Shown: positions 45,855 through 55,933 of the stretch, piece by piece
How the letters are laid out: each line of letters begins with the position of its first letter
Position numbering within the stretch: the first letter of the stretch is position 1
DNA from: an uncultured Bacteroidota bacterium
GTDB lineage: Bacteria; Bacteroidota; Bacteroidia; Bacteroidales; VadinHA17
Direction of reading: 5' to 3'
DNA length: 59,179 nucleotides
Assembly (NCBI GenBank): GCA_903824785.1
Contig: CAIJYD010000087.1
Coordinates: forward strand, 1-59,179
Notes under the pieces: generated by a model
What the model was told of the DNA's origin: nothing
Databases searched by the model: none
Seen by the model: only the letters and a program-made list of their open reading frames with translations
Translations under genes and position numbers: made by a program

Positions 45855-47348
45855 ATGGACAAAATTAAAAATCAGGAATTATGGTTTGTTACGGGAAGCC
45901 AGCATCTCTACGGACCCGATACTCTCAGGCAGGTTGCTGAAGATTCTTCAGTAATTGCATCTTCTCTGGATCAGTCTCCTGAAATATCTCAAAAGGTTAT
46001 TTTCAAACCTGTGCTTACAACACCCGAATCAATAACTGAGCTTTGCATGGAAGCAAATAATTCAGAAAAATGTATTGGCCTTATCACATGGATGCATACT
46101 TTTTCTCCGGCGAAAATGTGGATCAGAGGGTTATCTGTTCTTAACAAACCATTTCTTCATTTTCATACCCAGCTTAACAGGGATATTCCCTGGGAATCAA
46201 TTGATATGAATTTTATGAACCTGAACCAGTCTGCTCACGGAGACAGGGAGTTTGGTTTCATCGGGGCACGTATGCGGCTTAACCGAAAAGTGGTTGTTGG
46301 TCATTATCTCGATCCTGAGGCTGTAGGCAGTATTGCTGTTTGGATCAGGGCGGCATCGGCGCGGAACGATGCAATGAGTATGAAGATTGTCCGGTTTGGC
46401 GATAATATGCGCGATGTTGCTGTAACAGAAGGAGATAAGGTTAGTGCCCAGATGAAAATGGGATATTCAGTTTATGGATATGGTATCGGTGACCTTGTAA
46501 AATCAGTTAATGGTGTGAGCCAGGGTGAAATTTTCAGACTCCTGGAAGAATATGGATCTGAATATAAGCTGACAAAAGCTGTCGCTGAATCTGATTCCCT
46601 GAAAGAGGCTGCAAGAATTGAACTTGGTATTGAAGCATTTATGAAAAATGGAAACTTCAGTGCCTTTACAACCACCTTTGAAGATCTTCACGGACTGAGA
46701 CAATTACCGGGCCTTGCAGTCCAGCGTTTGATGGCAAAAGGTTACGGTTTTGGCGCAGAGGGTGACTGGAAAACTGCGGCACTGGTCCGTTCAATGAAAG
46801 TGATGGCAAAGGGTCTGAAAGGAGGTACTTCATTTATGGAAGACTATACTTATCATTTCAATCCGGATGGCATGGCTGTGCTTGGTGCCCATATGCTCGA
46901 AGTATGCCCCTCTATTGCAGCAGGGAAGCCTTCTCTTGAAGTGCATCAGCTCTCTATCGGAGGTAAGGAAGATCCTGCCAGACTTGTTTTCAAAACAGCT
47001 CCCGGAAATGCAATAAATGCCTCTGTCATCGATCTTGGGAACAGGTTCAGGATGATTGTAAATGAGGTTGAAGTGGTTAAATGTCCAGACATGCCTAATC
47101 TTCCGGTTGCCAGCGTATTATGGAAACCCATGCCTGATCTTAAAAGAGGTGCTGCAGCATGGATCCTCGCCGGAGGGGCTCATCATACAGGGTTCAGTAA
47201 TGCAATCCATTCCGGATATCTTGAAGATTTTGCAGGAATGTCTGGGATTGAATATGTCATCATTGACGGTAAGTGCGATCTTCCTTCCTTTAAAAATGAG
47301 TTAAGGTGGAATGAAATGTATTATCATCTTTCCGGTGGAATATCCTAA
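45855..47348 (+). CDS. araA: L-arabinose isomerase
   Basis: The protein has 497 residues, the usual length. It opens with [20 protein letters not shown] and has [32 protein letters not shown] with EDYTYHF, and [11 protein letters not shown], covering the Mn-binding Glu and His residues. It converts L-arabinose to L-ribulose. It lies between the SSS transporter gene and the AraR regulator gene. Confidence 0.97.
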   Translation: MDKIKNQELWFVTGSQHLYGPDTLRQVAEDSSVIASSLDQSPEISQKVIFKPVLTTPESITELCMEANNSEKCIGLITWMHTFSPAKMWIRGLSVLNKPFLHFHTQLNRDIPWESIDMNFMNLNQSAHGDREFGFIGARMRLNRKVVVGHYLDPEAVGSIAVWIRAASARNDAMSMKIVRFGDNMRDVAVTEGDKVSAQMKMGYSVYGYGIGDLVKSVNGVSQGEIFRLLEEYGSEYKLTKAVAESDSLKEAARIELGIEAFMKNGNFSAFTTTFEDLHGLRQLPGLAVQRLMAKGYGFGAEGDWKTAALVRSMKVMAKGLKGGTSFMEDYTYHFNPDGMAVLGAHMLEVCPSIAAGKPSLEVHQLSIGGKEDPARLVFKTAPGNAINASVIDLGNRFRMIVNEVEVVKCPDMPNLPVASVLWKPMPDLKRGAAAWILAGGAHHTGFSNAIHSGYLEDFAGMSGIEYVIIDGKCDLPSFKNELRWNEMYYHLSGGIS

Positions 47349-47398
47349 TATGTAATGAATTAACTATATAGGAGACTCCCTGATCCTGCTTATTGAAA

Positions 47399-48100
47399 AT
47401 GAAACTATATTCGAAACATACCAGGTATCTTGTTGCAGTTGACTGTATTATTTTCGGTTACGATATCCTTGAGAAGGAGCTGAAGCTGCTGGTTATTAAA
47501 CGGAGCTTTGATCCCGGAAAAGGAAGCTGGTCTCTGGCCGGTGGTTTTGTTGAGGAGAATGAAAGTCTTGATGAAGCAGCAGGCCGGATCCTTCGGAGCC
47601 TGACAGGTCTGGAGATTATTTATCTGAAACAATCTTATTCCTACGGACGGATTAACCGCGATCCGGGTGCCAGAGTGATCTCAACTGCCTATTTTGCACT
47701 TATCACCATAAGAGACATTAACCATGAACTGACAGAACAAAACGGAGCACACTGGAGATCAATTTCCAAACTGCCTGATCTGATCTTTGATCATTCGGAA
47801 ATGGTTAAAAAGGCTCTCGTAGATCTGCACGACCAGATTAAAGTCAAGCCTGTGGGATTTGAACTGCTTCCCGAAAAATTCACACTGGTTCAGCTCCAGG
47901 ATCTCTATGAAGCCATCTACCAGAAAAGCGTTGACAGAAGGAATTTCAGAAAGAAGATCCTCTCCATGGGAATAATTGAGAAACAGGATGAAAAGGAGAG
48001 GGAGACATCAAAAAAAGGGGCCTATTACTATAAATTTAATAAGGAGAGATACGAACGGTTAAAAGAGAATGGGTTCTATTTTAATCTGGATGTTACCTGA
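47399..48100 (+). CDS. araR: Nudix-type transcriptional regulator AraR
   Basis: The ATG at 47399 gives 233 residues; a TTG two codons earlier is possible. Residues 1-145 are a Nudix domain (YLVAVDCIIFGYD, GKGSWSLAGGFVEENESLDEAA). The Nudix-box REXXEE part is degenerate (RILRSLTGLE), so it likely binds rather than hydrolyses a ligand. Residues about 150-233 form a winged helix (FTLVQLQDLYEAIYQKSVDRRNFRKKI, in pieces). Bacteroides AraR of this type represses arabinose genes and senses L-arabinose. Its place within the ara operon supports autoregulation. Confidence 0.9.
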   Translation: MKLYSKHTRYLVAVDCIIFGYDILEKELKLLVIKRSFDPGKGSWSLAGGFVEENESLDEAAGRILRSLTGLEIIYLKQSYSYGRINRDPGARVISTAYFALITIRDINHELTEQNGAHWRSISKLPDLIFDHSEMVKKALVDLHDQIKVKPVGFELLPEKFTLVQLQDLYEAIYQKSVDRRNFRKKILSMGIIEKQDEKERETSKKGAYYYKFNKERYERLKENGFYFNLDVT

Positions 48101-48108
48101 GAAGAGGT

Positions 48109-48141
48109 GACTAAAGCGACTAAAGTTTGGAGTGCCTAAAG
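48109..48141. repeat. Short degenerate repeats of GACTAAAG before araD
   Basis: GACTAAAG occurs at 48109-48116 and 48118-48125, and GCCTAAAG at 48134-48141, all between the araR stop and the araD start. Similar ACTAAAG/CCTAAAG strings occur between genes in other Bacteroidota (recalled, not searched). No function is known to me. Confidence 0.5.
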
Positions 48142-48150
48142 TTAAAAGCT

Positions 48151-48846
48151 ATGCTCGATAAATTAAAACACGAAGTATTAAAAGCCAATCTTGATCTTGT
48201 AGAAAAAGGATTGGTTATTCATACCTGGGGTAATGTCAGCGGAAAAGATTATGAAACCGGACTCATTGTTATTAAACCCTCAGGCATCAGTTATGAAAAG
48301 ATGACCCCTGATGACATGGTTGTGATCGATCTGGAAGGAAATCCGGTGGAGGGGAAATTCAATCCATCAACAGATGCTCCAACCCACCTGCTCCTTTACA
48401 AAACTTTTGAGAGAATAGGCGGAGTAGTGCATACTCATTCATCTTTCGCAACATCATGGGCACAGGCCGGAAGAGCCATTCCTACTCTGGGAACCACCCA
48501 CGCTGATCATTTTTATGGAGAGGTTCCATGTACAAGATCACTGACAGACAAGGAGATAGAGACTGATTATGAGATTAACACCGGAAAGGTCATCCTTGAA
48601 AAGATTGGTCTGTCTGATCCGCTTGCCATACCTTCTGTTTTGGTAAATAGTCATGGTCCGTTCTGCTGGGGAACCGATCCGGCCAATGCTGTTTATAATG
48701 CTGTAACTCTTGAAGAGGTCGCAAGAATGGCGTTCTATACTGTGCTTCTGGGAAAAAGCGAGCCGGTCAGCAGCTCTCTTCTTGATAAGCATTTTTTGAG
48801 GAAACATGGAAGTAATGCCTATTATGGACAGACCAAAAAAAAATAA
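48151..48846 (+). CDS. araD: L-ribulose-5-phosphate 4-epimerase
   Basis: The ATG at 48151 gives 231 residues, the same length as E. coli AraD. An in-frame TTG at 48127 lies within the repeat region and is rejected. HTWGNVSG, KPSGISYEKM and the zinc ligands HTHSSFATSWAQAG plus TTHADHFYG are class II aldolase/epimerase marks. It produces D-xylulose 5-phosphate. It sits 54 bases before araB. Confidence 0.95.
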   Translation: MLDKLKHEVLKANLDLVEKGLVIHTWGNVSGKDYETGLIVIKPSGISYEKMTPDDMVVIDLEGNPVEGKFNPSTDAPTHLLLYKTFERIGGVVHTHSSFATSWAQAGRAIPTLGTTHADHFYGEVPCTRSLTDKEIETDYEINTGKVILEKIGLSDPLAIPSVLVNSHGPFCWGTDPANAVYNAVTLEEVARMAFYTVLLGKSEPVSSSLLDKHFLRKHGSNAYYGQTKKK

Positions 48847-48899
48847 TCAGGTTTTAGTTTCTTATGTAATATATTGAAATAGAATTAAATAAATAAGAT

Positions 48900-50591
48900 A
48901 TGGCAAAAAAATTTGTAATAGGAATCGATTATGGAACTGATTCTGTCCGTTCTGTTGTAGTTGACACGGACGATGGCAAAATTGCCGGAACATCAGTATT
49001 TGAATATCCAAGATGGAAAAAGGGTCTCTTTTGCGATCCTGCATCCAATCAGTTTCGTCAACACCCGCTGGACTATATTGAAGGGCTGGAACAATCTGTA
49101 AAAGGTGCAATCAGAGGGTTGCCTTCTGAAATCGTGAATAATATTGTGGGCATCACTGTTGACACTACCGGCTCAACCCCTGTGGCTGTTGATATAGCCG
49201 GGGTTCCTCTTTCAATGAAGCCTGAATTTGAATGCAACCCCGACGCAATGTTTATTTTATGGAAAGATCATACTTCGGTAAAAGAGGCGGCAGAGATAAA
49301 TGAACTGGCAGGAACCTGGGGTGGAGTCAATTTTACGAAATTTGAAGGTGGAATTTACTCCTCTGAATGGTTCTGGGCCAAGATCCTTCATGCTCTCCGC
49401 AATAGTGAAAGTGTCCGGAAAAAAGCCTGGTCCTGGGTAGAACACTGCGACTGGATACCTGCCCTTCTGATTGGAAATACTGATCCGCTTCAATTGAAGA
49501 GAAGTCGTTGTGCAGCAGGGCATAAGGCAATGTGGCATAAGAGCTTTAATGGATTACCCGATGAAAAATTCCTTTCCCGGCTCGACCCTTTATTAGCCGG
49601 TCTCAGAGAAAAATTATACAAAGATACCTACACCTGTGATGTCGAAGCCGGATCTCTGTCGGAAGAGTGGGCAATGCGACTTGGCCTCTCAACAAATGTA
49701 AAAGTTGGAGTCGGATCATTTGATGCTCATCAGGGAGCAATAGGAGGAGAGATAAAACCATACCATCTCATCAAAGTTATGGGGACCTCAACCTGCGATA
49801 TGATTGTTATTCCTCTCGAAGAAGCCGGAGATAAACTTGTTGCAGGAATATGCGGCCAGGTCGACGGTTCTATCCTTCCGGGGATGCTTGGGCTTGAAGC
49901 AGGGCAATCTGCATTTGGAGATATTTATGCCTGGTACAGCAAGTTATTGATGTGGCCTGTTACCAGCATAGTTTCAAAAATGAACTGGCTCGATGAAAAA
50001 ACCAGAGACAAAATCATAGAGGAGACAGGTGACAGAATAATTGAAGAGCTTAGTAAACAGGCAGAATCCCTTCCGCTTGAAGATTCTGCAATCGTTGCTC
50101 TCGACTGGATGAACGGAAGAAGAACCCCCGATGCCAACCAGGCTCTCAAAGGAGCAATTACCGGGTTGTCTCTTGGGTCGGATGCTCCCCGGATCTTCCG
50201 GGCTCTGGTAGAGGCAACGGCTTTCGGTTCAAAGATGATCAATGAAAGGTTTATTTCCGAGGGTGTTCGTATCGACGGGGTAATAGCCATTGGTGGAGTG
50301 GCCAAAAAAAATCCGTTTGTAATGCAGATCGTTTCAGATGTACTTAATATGCCCATCAAAGTGGCAAGCTCAGATCAGACCTGTGCTCTGGGTTCTGCAA
50401 TGGCAGCATCGGTAGTTGCAGGAGTATATAAGGATATCTCCGCTGCTCAGAAAGCAATGGGCTGCGGTTTTGAAAAAGAATACAAACCAGATCCGGCAAG
50501 AGCAAAAAAATACGAAACTCTCTTCAGAAAGTATAAAGAGTTAGGTCTTTTTACTGAGAAGGATCTGAAAAATTGTTTTAAATTTGCATAA
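48900..50591 (+). CDS. araB: Ribulokinase
   Basis: The protein has 563 residues, FGGY family. FVIGIDYGTDSVRSVVVD is the N-terminal phosphate loop; GITVDTTGSTPVAVD and LWKDHTSVKEAAEIN are AraB-specific. The C-terminal ATP site is VIAIGGVAKKNPFVMQIVSDVLN. It phosphorylates L-ribulose. Its 3' end overlaps the possible start of the GH127 gene by 8 bases. Confidence 0.96.
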   Translation: MAKKFVIGIDYGTDSVRSVVVDTDDGKIAGTSVFEYPRWKKGLFCDPASNQFRQHPLDYIEGLEQSVKGAIRGLPSEIVNNIVGITVDTTGSTPVAVDIAGVPLSMKPEFECNPDAMFILWKDHTSVKEAAEINELAGTWGGVNFTKFEGGIYSSEWFWAKILHALRNSESVRKKAWSWVEHCDWIPALLIGNTDPLQLKRSRCAAGHKAMWHKSFNGLPDEKFLSRLDPLLAGLREKLYKDTYTCDVEAGSLSEEWAMRLGLSTNVKVGVGSFDAHQGAIGGEIKPYHLIKVMGTSTCDMIVIPLEEAGDKLVAGICGQVDGSILPGMLGLEAGQSAFGDIYAWYSKLLMWPVTSIVSKMNWLDEKTRDKIIEETGDRIIEELSKQAESLPLEDSAIVALDWMNGRRTPDANQALKGAITGLSLGSDAPRIFRALVEATAFGSKMINERFISEGVRIDGVIAIGGVAKKNPFVMQIVSDVLNMPIKVASSDQTCALGSAMAASVVAGVYKDISAAQKAMGCGFEKEYKPDPARAKKYETLFRKYKELGLFTEKDLKNCFKFA

Positions 50592-53022
50592 ACGGCCGAA
50601 AAACTTGATTAAAATAGTCTTAAGAAATATTATAGTTTTCTTTGTTTTTCTCATTTATAATGTGAGTTGTACAGATGTTTCCTCATCGGAAGACTATCCT
50701 ATCAGGCCGGTACCTTTTACCTCAGTTAAACTAACCGATAATTTCTGGGCACCCAGGATAAAGAAGAATGCCTCCGTAACCATTCCGATTGCTTTTGGCT
50801 TCTGTGAATCTACCGGGAGGGTTAAGAATTTTGAAATTGCCGGAGGAGCTGATACAGGCAGATTTCAATCCATTTTCCCATTCGACGATTCGGATGTTTT
50901 TAAAATTATTGAGGGGGCGGCCTATTCGCTCCAGACTTTCCCCGATCCGAAGCTGGAGGCATATCTCGATACACTTATCCAGAAGATTGGTATTGCTCAG
51001 GAGGATGATGGGTATCTTTATACCAACCGTACCATTGCCGAAATGCATGGAGGGGCCGGATTACACGAATGGGCAAATAAAAACAGGTGGGTAAACGATT
51101 CTTTATCAAGTCACGAACTCTATAATATTGGTCATCTTTATGAAGCAGCGGCAGCTCATTATCAGGCCACAGGTAAACGCACACTCCTCGACATTGCCTT
51201 AAAATCGGCTGATCTTGTAAATAAAGATTTTGGATGGGACAGGATAAAGGTTTATCCCGGTCATCAGGTTATCGAGATGGGGCTTGTTAAGCTTTACCGT
51301 GTTACAGGAGAAAAAAAATATCTCGACCTTGCACGTTTTTTTCTTGACGTCAGAGGACCACAGGGAGATCAGTATAATCAGGCAAATAAAAAAGTTATTG
51401 ATCAGACAGAGGCTGTTGGCCATTCAGTACGGGCAACATACATGTATTCAGGAATGGCTGATATTGCCGCTATTGAAAAAGATTCATCATACCTGAACGC
51501 AATCACCAGGATCTGGGAAGATATCGTGTATGGGAAAATGTATCTTACCGGTGGAATCGGAGCAACAGGTGGAAATGAGGGATTTGCCGGCCCTTTTGTT
51601 CTGCCGAATATGTCTGCTTATTGCGAGACTTGTGCCTCAATAGGGGATATTTTTTTCAATCACAGGCTGTTTCTCCTGCATGGGCAGTCGAAATATATTG
51701 ACATACTTGAAAAAACACTCTATAATTCAATGCTCTCAGGGGTATCATTATCTGCCGACAGGTTTTTCTATCCTAACCCGCTGGAATCAAACGGACAACA
51801 TGATCGGAGTGAATGGTTCGGCTGTGCCTGCTGTCCGTCAAATATTGCCAGGTTTGTGCCGGCAATTCCCGGGTATGTTTACGCCGTAACTGATAAAGAA
51901 CTTTATGTCAATCTTTTCATCTCGAATGATGCGGATATAACCCTTGGCAGCAGGAAAGTTAAGATCTCTCAAAAGACAAACTTTCCCTGGGATGGGAAAG
52001 TCGTAATATCTGTCAATCCGGAGAAAAGCCGGAAATTTGACCTGAAGATTCGTGTGCCGGGCTGGGCTGTGAACGAAGCTATGCCGGGCGGGCTTTATAA
52101 ATTTTCAGATCAGATAGACATACGGGTTAAAATCTCAGTAAACGGGGATACTCTTTCTGTTATACCGGTTGCCGGCTATGCCGTGATTTCAAGGAAATGG
52201 AAACAGGGAGATACTGTAGAGATTGATTTTCCTATGCATGTCCGCAAAGTTATTGCTGACGAAAGAATTGAAGACGACAGGGGAAAAAGAGCAATTCAGA
52301 GAGGTCCGGTAATTTATTGTGCCGAATGGCCGGATAATAAATCTATGAACATTCTTAGTATAATGGTAAAAACCGATGCTGTTTTTACTACAGAATTTAT
52401 ACCTTCCCTTCTTGATGGAATAGAGGTAATCAGGACATCGGGATACCAGACAAAAAGAGATCTCGATGGTAATGTTAAAATGCTTAATGAGGAACCGGTA
52501 ACATTAATTCCGTATGCCCTATGGAATAATCGCGGTGCAGGTCAGATGAAAGTATGGCTTCCCCTTTCCGCCAGTTCAACATCCCCGCTTCCTGCTCCGA
52601 CTATTTCCTTCAAAAGTATGGTAAGAGCAAGCAGAATGACTAAGGAGCTGGCAGCAGTTAATGATCAGATAGAACCTTCAGGCTCGAATGATCATTCAGA
52701 ATTATATTACCACTGGTGGCCTGAGAAAAATAAATGGGAATGGGTTGAGTATGATCTGGAAAAACCTGAAACAATTTCAAAAACAAAAGTCTACTGGTTT
52801 GATGACGGACCTGATGGTGGTTGCCGTATCCCCGATGAATGGGAAATACTTTATCTTACTGGAAATGTCTGGGAGCCGGTGAAGGCTCTGACTCCTTATA
52901 AAATTACAAAGGACGGATGGGATTCTCTTGAATTTGAACCTGTTACTACCTCTTCAATCAAAATAAAAGTTAAGCTTAAAAAAGATTTTTCAGGCGGTAT
53001 TTACGAATGGATTGTAGAATAG
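50584..53022 (+). CDS. GH127 beta-L-arabinofuranosidase lipoprotein
   Basis: The frame has no ATG near its start: a TTG at 50584 (812 residues, overlapping araB by 8 bases) or a TTG at 50605 (805 residues) must begin it. Both keep a hydrophobic export signal (NIIVFFVFLIYNVSC). The GH127 zinc/nucleophile cluster is intact: YCETCASIGDIFF (Glu and Cys) and WFGCACCPSNIARF (nucleophile Cys plus Cys ligand). The barrel starts at VPFTSVKLTDNFWAPRIKKN, and the extra C-terminal beta domain runs from about residue 690. It releases L-arabinose for the operon upstream. Confidence 0.92.
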   Translation: MHKRPKNLIKIVLRNIIVFFVFLIYNVSCTDVSSSEDYPIRPVPFTSVKLTDNFWAPRIKKNASVTIPIAFGFCESTGRVKNFEIAGGADTGRFQSIFPFDDSDVFKIIEGAAYSLQTFPDPKLEAYLDTLIQKIGIAQEDDGYLYTNRTIAEMHGGAGLHEWANKNRWVNDSLSSHELYNIGHLYEAAAAHYQATGKRTLLDIALKSADLVNKDFGWDRIKVYPGHQVIEMGLVKLYRVTGEKKYLDLARFFLDVRGPQGDQYNQANKKVIDQTEAVGHSVRATYMYSGMADIAAIEKDSSYLNAITRIWEDIVYGKMYLTGGIGATGGNEGFAGPFVLPNMSAYCETCASIGDIFFNHRLFLLHGQSKYIDILEKTLYNSMLSGVSLSADRFFYPNPLESNGQHDRSEWFGCACCPSNIARFVPAIPGYVYAVTDKELYVNLFISNDADITLGSRKVKISQKTNFPWDGKVVISVNPEKSRKFDLKIRVPGWAVNEAMPGGLYKFSDQIDIRVKISVNGDTLSVIPVAGYAVISRKWKQGDTVEIDFPMHVRKVIADERIEDDRGKRAIQRGPVIYCAEWPDNKSMNILSIMVKTDAVFTTEFIPSLLDGIEVIRTSGYQTKRDLDGNVKMLNEEPVTLIPYALWNNRGAGQMKVWLPLSASSTSPLPAPTISFKSMVRASRMTKELAAVNDQIEPSGSNDHSELYYHWWPEKNKWEWVEYDLEKPETISKTKVYWFDDGPDGGCRIPDEWEILYLTGNVWEPVKALTPYKITKDGWDSLEFEPVTTSSIKIKVKLKKDFSGGIYEWIVE

Positions 53023-53130
53023 AAAGTTGAACAGTCATTCCGGGCATTTGCGGGGAATCACATGGTCAATTGTTTCGGTATTAGTATTGATAGCCCATAC
53101 AAATAGTTTTTAATTTACACAATTGATCAA

Positions 53131-54393
53131 ATGGAAAGACGAAATTTCTTTAAAACAGCGGTTTTAGGATCAGCATCGGCTGCAGTATTCCCTGGATTCA
53201 GATCTTCTGAGCTTTCAGGTCATGGACCGGGAGGGGCAATTTCCCCGTTAAAAATAAAGAAGATCAGATATTATAGTGCTCCTGGATATAATAAACCTCT
53301 TTTTAATCAGGCCCGTGGAATTGTAGAGATCGAGACCGACGGGGGCGTTATCGGGATCGGTGAAGGCGGATCAAAGGATATGATTGAGCAATGTGCACAA
53401 ATGATGATCGGGAAAGATCCATTCAGAATAGAGCATATCTGGCAGAATATCTACCGTGGAATGTTTTATCCTCCCGGCAGGGAAAAACTTCATGCACTGG
53501 GAGCCCTGGAAATGGCCCTCTGGGATATAAAAGGCAAGGCCCTCGGCGTTCCTGTATATGATTTGCTCGGAGGACAAACACGCGACTATGTGGAGTGCTA
53601 TGCAACAGGTTTCAGTGCTTCCAAAGCCAAGAGTGAAGAGGAGCGGGCCCGTGATTGTATTGAGTCGGGATTGCGGGTTTACCGCATTGGACCCACCGGA
53701 GGAAATGGAGCAGACAGATTTGATCCCTTTGAGAATGTTCAGAAAACAATTGAATTCTGTAAAACAATAGCAGCAGCTACCGGCCCCGGTAACTGGGCAA
53801 TTGATCTGCACACTCGTTTTGACATGTCAGATTCAATAAGGATCTGTAATGCAATTGAAGAGTTGGGACCCTATTTTGTTGAAGATATTCTCAGATCAGA
53901 AAACCCCGATATGTACAAAACAGTGAGGACAATGACAAAAGTACCTATTGCTGTCGGAGAACAATTCGGAGACCGGTGGGACATAAATGAATTAATTGAA
54001 AATGAACTTATTGATTATGCCAGGGTTACTGTGCCAAATACAGGAGGGATTCTTGAGTTAAGGAAAATAATTGATATGTGCGAGACACATTATATTGGTA
54101 TGGTACCCCATTTTACAGGTCCTCTCTCTGTTGCTGCCCTGGTTCATGTTCTTGGCTCCTCAAGTCCGGCACGCTGTATGATGGAGCTGGCAGGCGGAGC
54201 ACCTGAAAGGCCGCCATATTTTAATGAGGATATTGTAGATTTCAGAAATGGGAAACTATATCTGAATTCCAATCCCGGACTGGGAGTGAAATTTGACCCG
54301 AAGAAAGCTAATTTACTTATGGAGATAACCACTGAGACCCAGTTCCCCCACCCGGTATTGCAGAGTCCCGATGGTGCAATACATAACTGGTAA
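53131..54393 (+). CDS. Exported enolase-superfamily dehydratase (galactonate dehydratase-like)
   Basis: The protein has 420 residues. The N-terminus carries a twin-arginine signal (MERRNFFKTAVLGSASAAVF). The mandelate-racemase/enolase fold shows IDLHTRFDM (D-x-H), YFVEDILRSEN and VGEQFGDRW (metal Glu), and MVPHFTGPLS (catalytic His), as in D-galactonate or mannonate dehydratases. It would dehydrate a sugar acid; export of such an enzyme is unusual. The hexuronate-type transporter gene follows after 87 bases. Confidence 0.85.
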   Translation: MERRNFFKTAVLGSASAAVFPGFRSSELSGHGPGGAISPLKIKKIRYYSAPGYNKPLFNQARGIVEIETDGGVIGIGEGGSKDMIEQCAQMMIGKDPFRIEHIWQNIYRGMFYPPGREKLHALGALEMALWDIKGKALGVPVYDLLGGQTRDYVECYATGFSASKAKSEEERARDCIESGLRVYRIGPTGGNGADRFDPFENVQKTIEFCKTIAAATGPGNWAIDLHTRFDMSDSIRICNAIEELGPYFVEDILRSENPDMYKTVRTMTKVPIAVGEQFGDRWDINELIENELIDYARVTVPNTGGILELRKIIDMCETHYIGMVPHFTGPLSVAALVHVLGSSSPARCMMELAGGAPERPPYFNEDIVDFRNGKLYLNSNPGLGVKFDPKKANLLMEITTETQFPHPVLQSPDGAIHNW

Positions 54394-54480
54394 ACTGGCA
54401 GAACTGGATTGAAATTCATTAACAGCAATTGGGGAACATTCCAACGGATTATTATTTTGATAAACGATTAAACCACACAG

Positions 54481-55785
54481 ATGCCTGTTTCCACTATTAA
54501 AAATTACCGTTGGATCATCGTGACTTTGTTGTTTTTAGCAACTACCATTAATTATGTTGATCGTCAGATTATAGGGTTGCTAAAGCCGATCCTGGAAGTC
54601 GAATTTCACTGGACTGAAACCGACTTTGCCCATATTGTAATGGCATTTACAGCTGCGTATGCAATTGGCCTGATATTAATGGGAAGGGTTATCGACAAAA
54701 TCGGAACAAGATTGGGATATTCATTAATAATCATAATATGGAGTGTTGCCGGGATGTTTCATGCAATAGCCAGAAGCGCCCTCCATTTTAGTCTGGCACG
54801 GATTGGCCTGGGATTGGGTGAAGCCGGTAATTTTCCTGCTGCAGTAAAAACCGTTTCAGAATGGTTCCCGAAAAAAGAGAGAGGACTGGCTACAGGAATC
54901 TTTAACTCCGGAACAAGTGTCGGAGTTGTTATGGCATTGATTATTGTTCCATGGATTTTAAATCGCTTTGGCTGGCATGAGGTTTTCTGGATAACAGGTG
55001 CTTTTGGCTTTGTGTGGCTTATCTTCTGGTTAAAATTTTATAATCTTCCTTCCAGGGAGAAAAGATTGTCGGCAGAAGAGTATAGCCTTATTCTCAAAGG
55101 ACAGGAGAATGAGGGGGAAGTGAAAGGTATTGTCAGGGAGATAAAATGGTATAAACTATTTACTTTTCGGCAGACATGGGCTTTCATTACAGGCAAAGCA
55201 CTTATTGATCCTATCTTCTGGTTTTTTCTCTTCTGGCTTCCTTCATATTTTTCCTCCACCTATCATCTCGATCTTAAGAAACCAAGCCTTGAATTAATGA
55301 TCATTTATGCCGCAACCACTGTTGGAAGTATAGGTGGTGGCTACTTCTCCTCTTTTCTGATAAGCAGAGGATGGCCTGTAATGAAAGCCAGAAAGAGTGC
55401 CCTTTTTATCTTTGCCCTGCTGGAATTAACAATTATTTTTGCTCAGTTTACCACTGCAGCCTGGATGGCTGTGGGAATCATAAGTTTAGCAGTTGCAGTG
55501 CATCAGGCATGGGCAACAAATATTTTTACTATAGCTTCCGATATGTTTCCAACTGAAGCAGTAAGCTCAGTTGTCGGCATTGGGGGAATGGCAGGAGCCG
55601 TAGGCGGAATCCTCTTTCCTGTTTTGATCGGATATCTGCTCGATAGTTTCAAAGCAGCCGGAAATTTGGTGGGTGGTTATAACATTATTTTCACCATTTG
55701 CGGATTTACCTATCTGGTAGCATGGACCATTATTCACCTTCTTACCAGGAAACATGAAGTGGTAAAACTAAGTGAATTACAATAG
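54481..55785 (+). CDS. MFS transporter, hexuronate/anion:cation symporter (ExuT-like)
   Basis: The protein has 434 residues and 12 predicted helices. It starts with NYRWIIVTLLFLATTINYVDRQ, as ACS-family transporters do, and has GRVIDKIGTRLG, LGLGEAGNFPAAVKTVSEWF and a central loop. The family imports hexuronates, hexonates or related acids with H+. It lies 87 bases downstream of the dehydratase gene, so its substrate may be the acid or keto-acid made there. Confidence 0.88.
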   Translation: MPVSTIKNYRWIIVTLLFLATTINYVDRQIIGLLKPILEVEFHWTETDFAHIVMAFTAAYAIGLILMGRVIDKIGTRLGYSLIIIIWSVAGMFHAIARSALHFSLARIGLGLGEAGNFPAAVKTVSEWFPKKERGLATGIFNSGTSVGVVMALIIVPWILNRFGWHEVFWITGAFGFVWLIFWLKFYNLPSREKRLSAEEYSLILKGQENEGEVKGIVREIKWYKLFTFRQTWAFITGKALIDPIFWFFLFWLPSYFSSTYHLDLKKPSLELMIIYAATTVGSIGGGYFSSFLISRGWPVMKARKSALFIFALLELTIIFAQFTTAAWMAVGIISLAVAVHQAWATNIFTIASDMFPTEAVSSVVGIGGMAGAVGGILFPVLIGYLLDSFKAAGNLVGGYNIIFTICGFTYLVAWTIIHLLTRKHEVVKLSELQ

Positions 55786-55933
55786 TTTATTAGAGCGAAA
55801 AGTTTGACAGGTAATAAAATAAATCCTATGTAATCCGTTCTTTAAAGCGGGTCAGATTCAGTAAATATTTTGTTTTTTTAACGGTTGGGACGTATTATTA
55901 ATTATTAATTTAGCAAAAACTAAATATTGCAAA

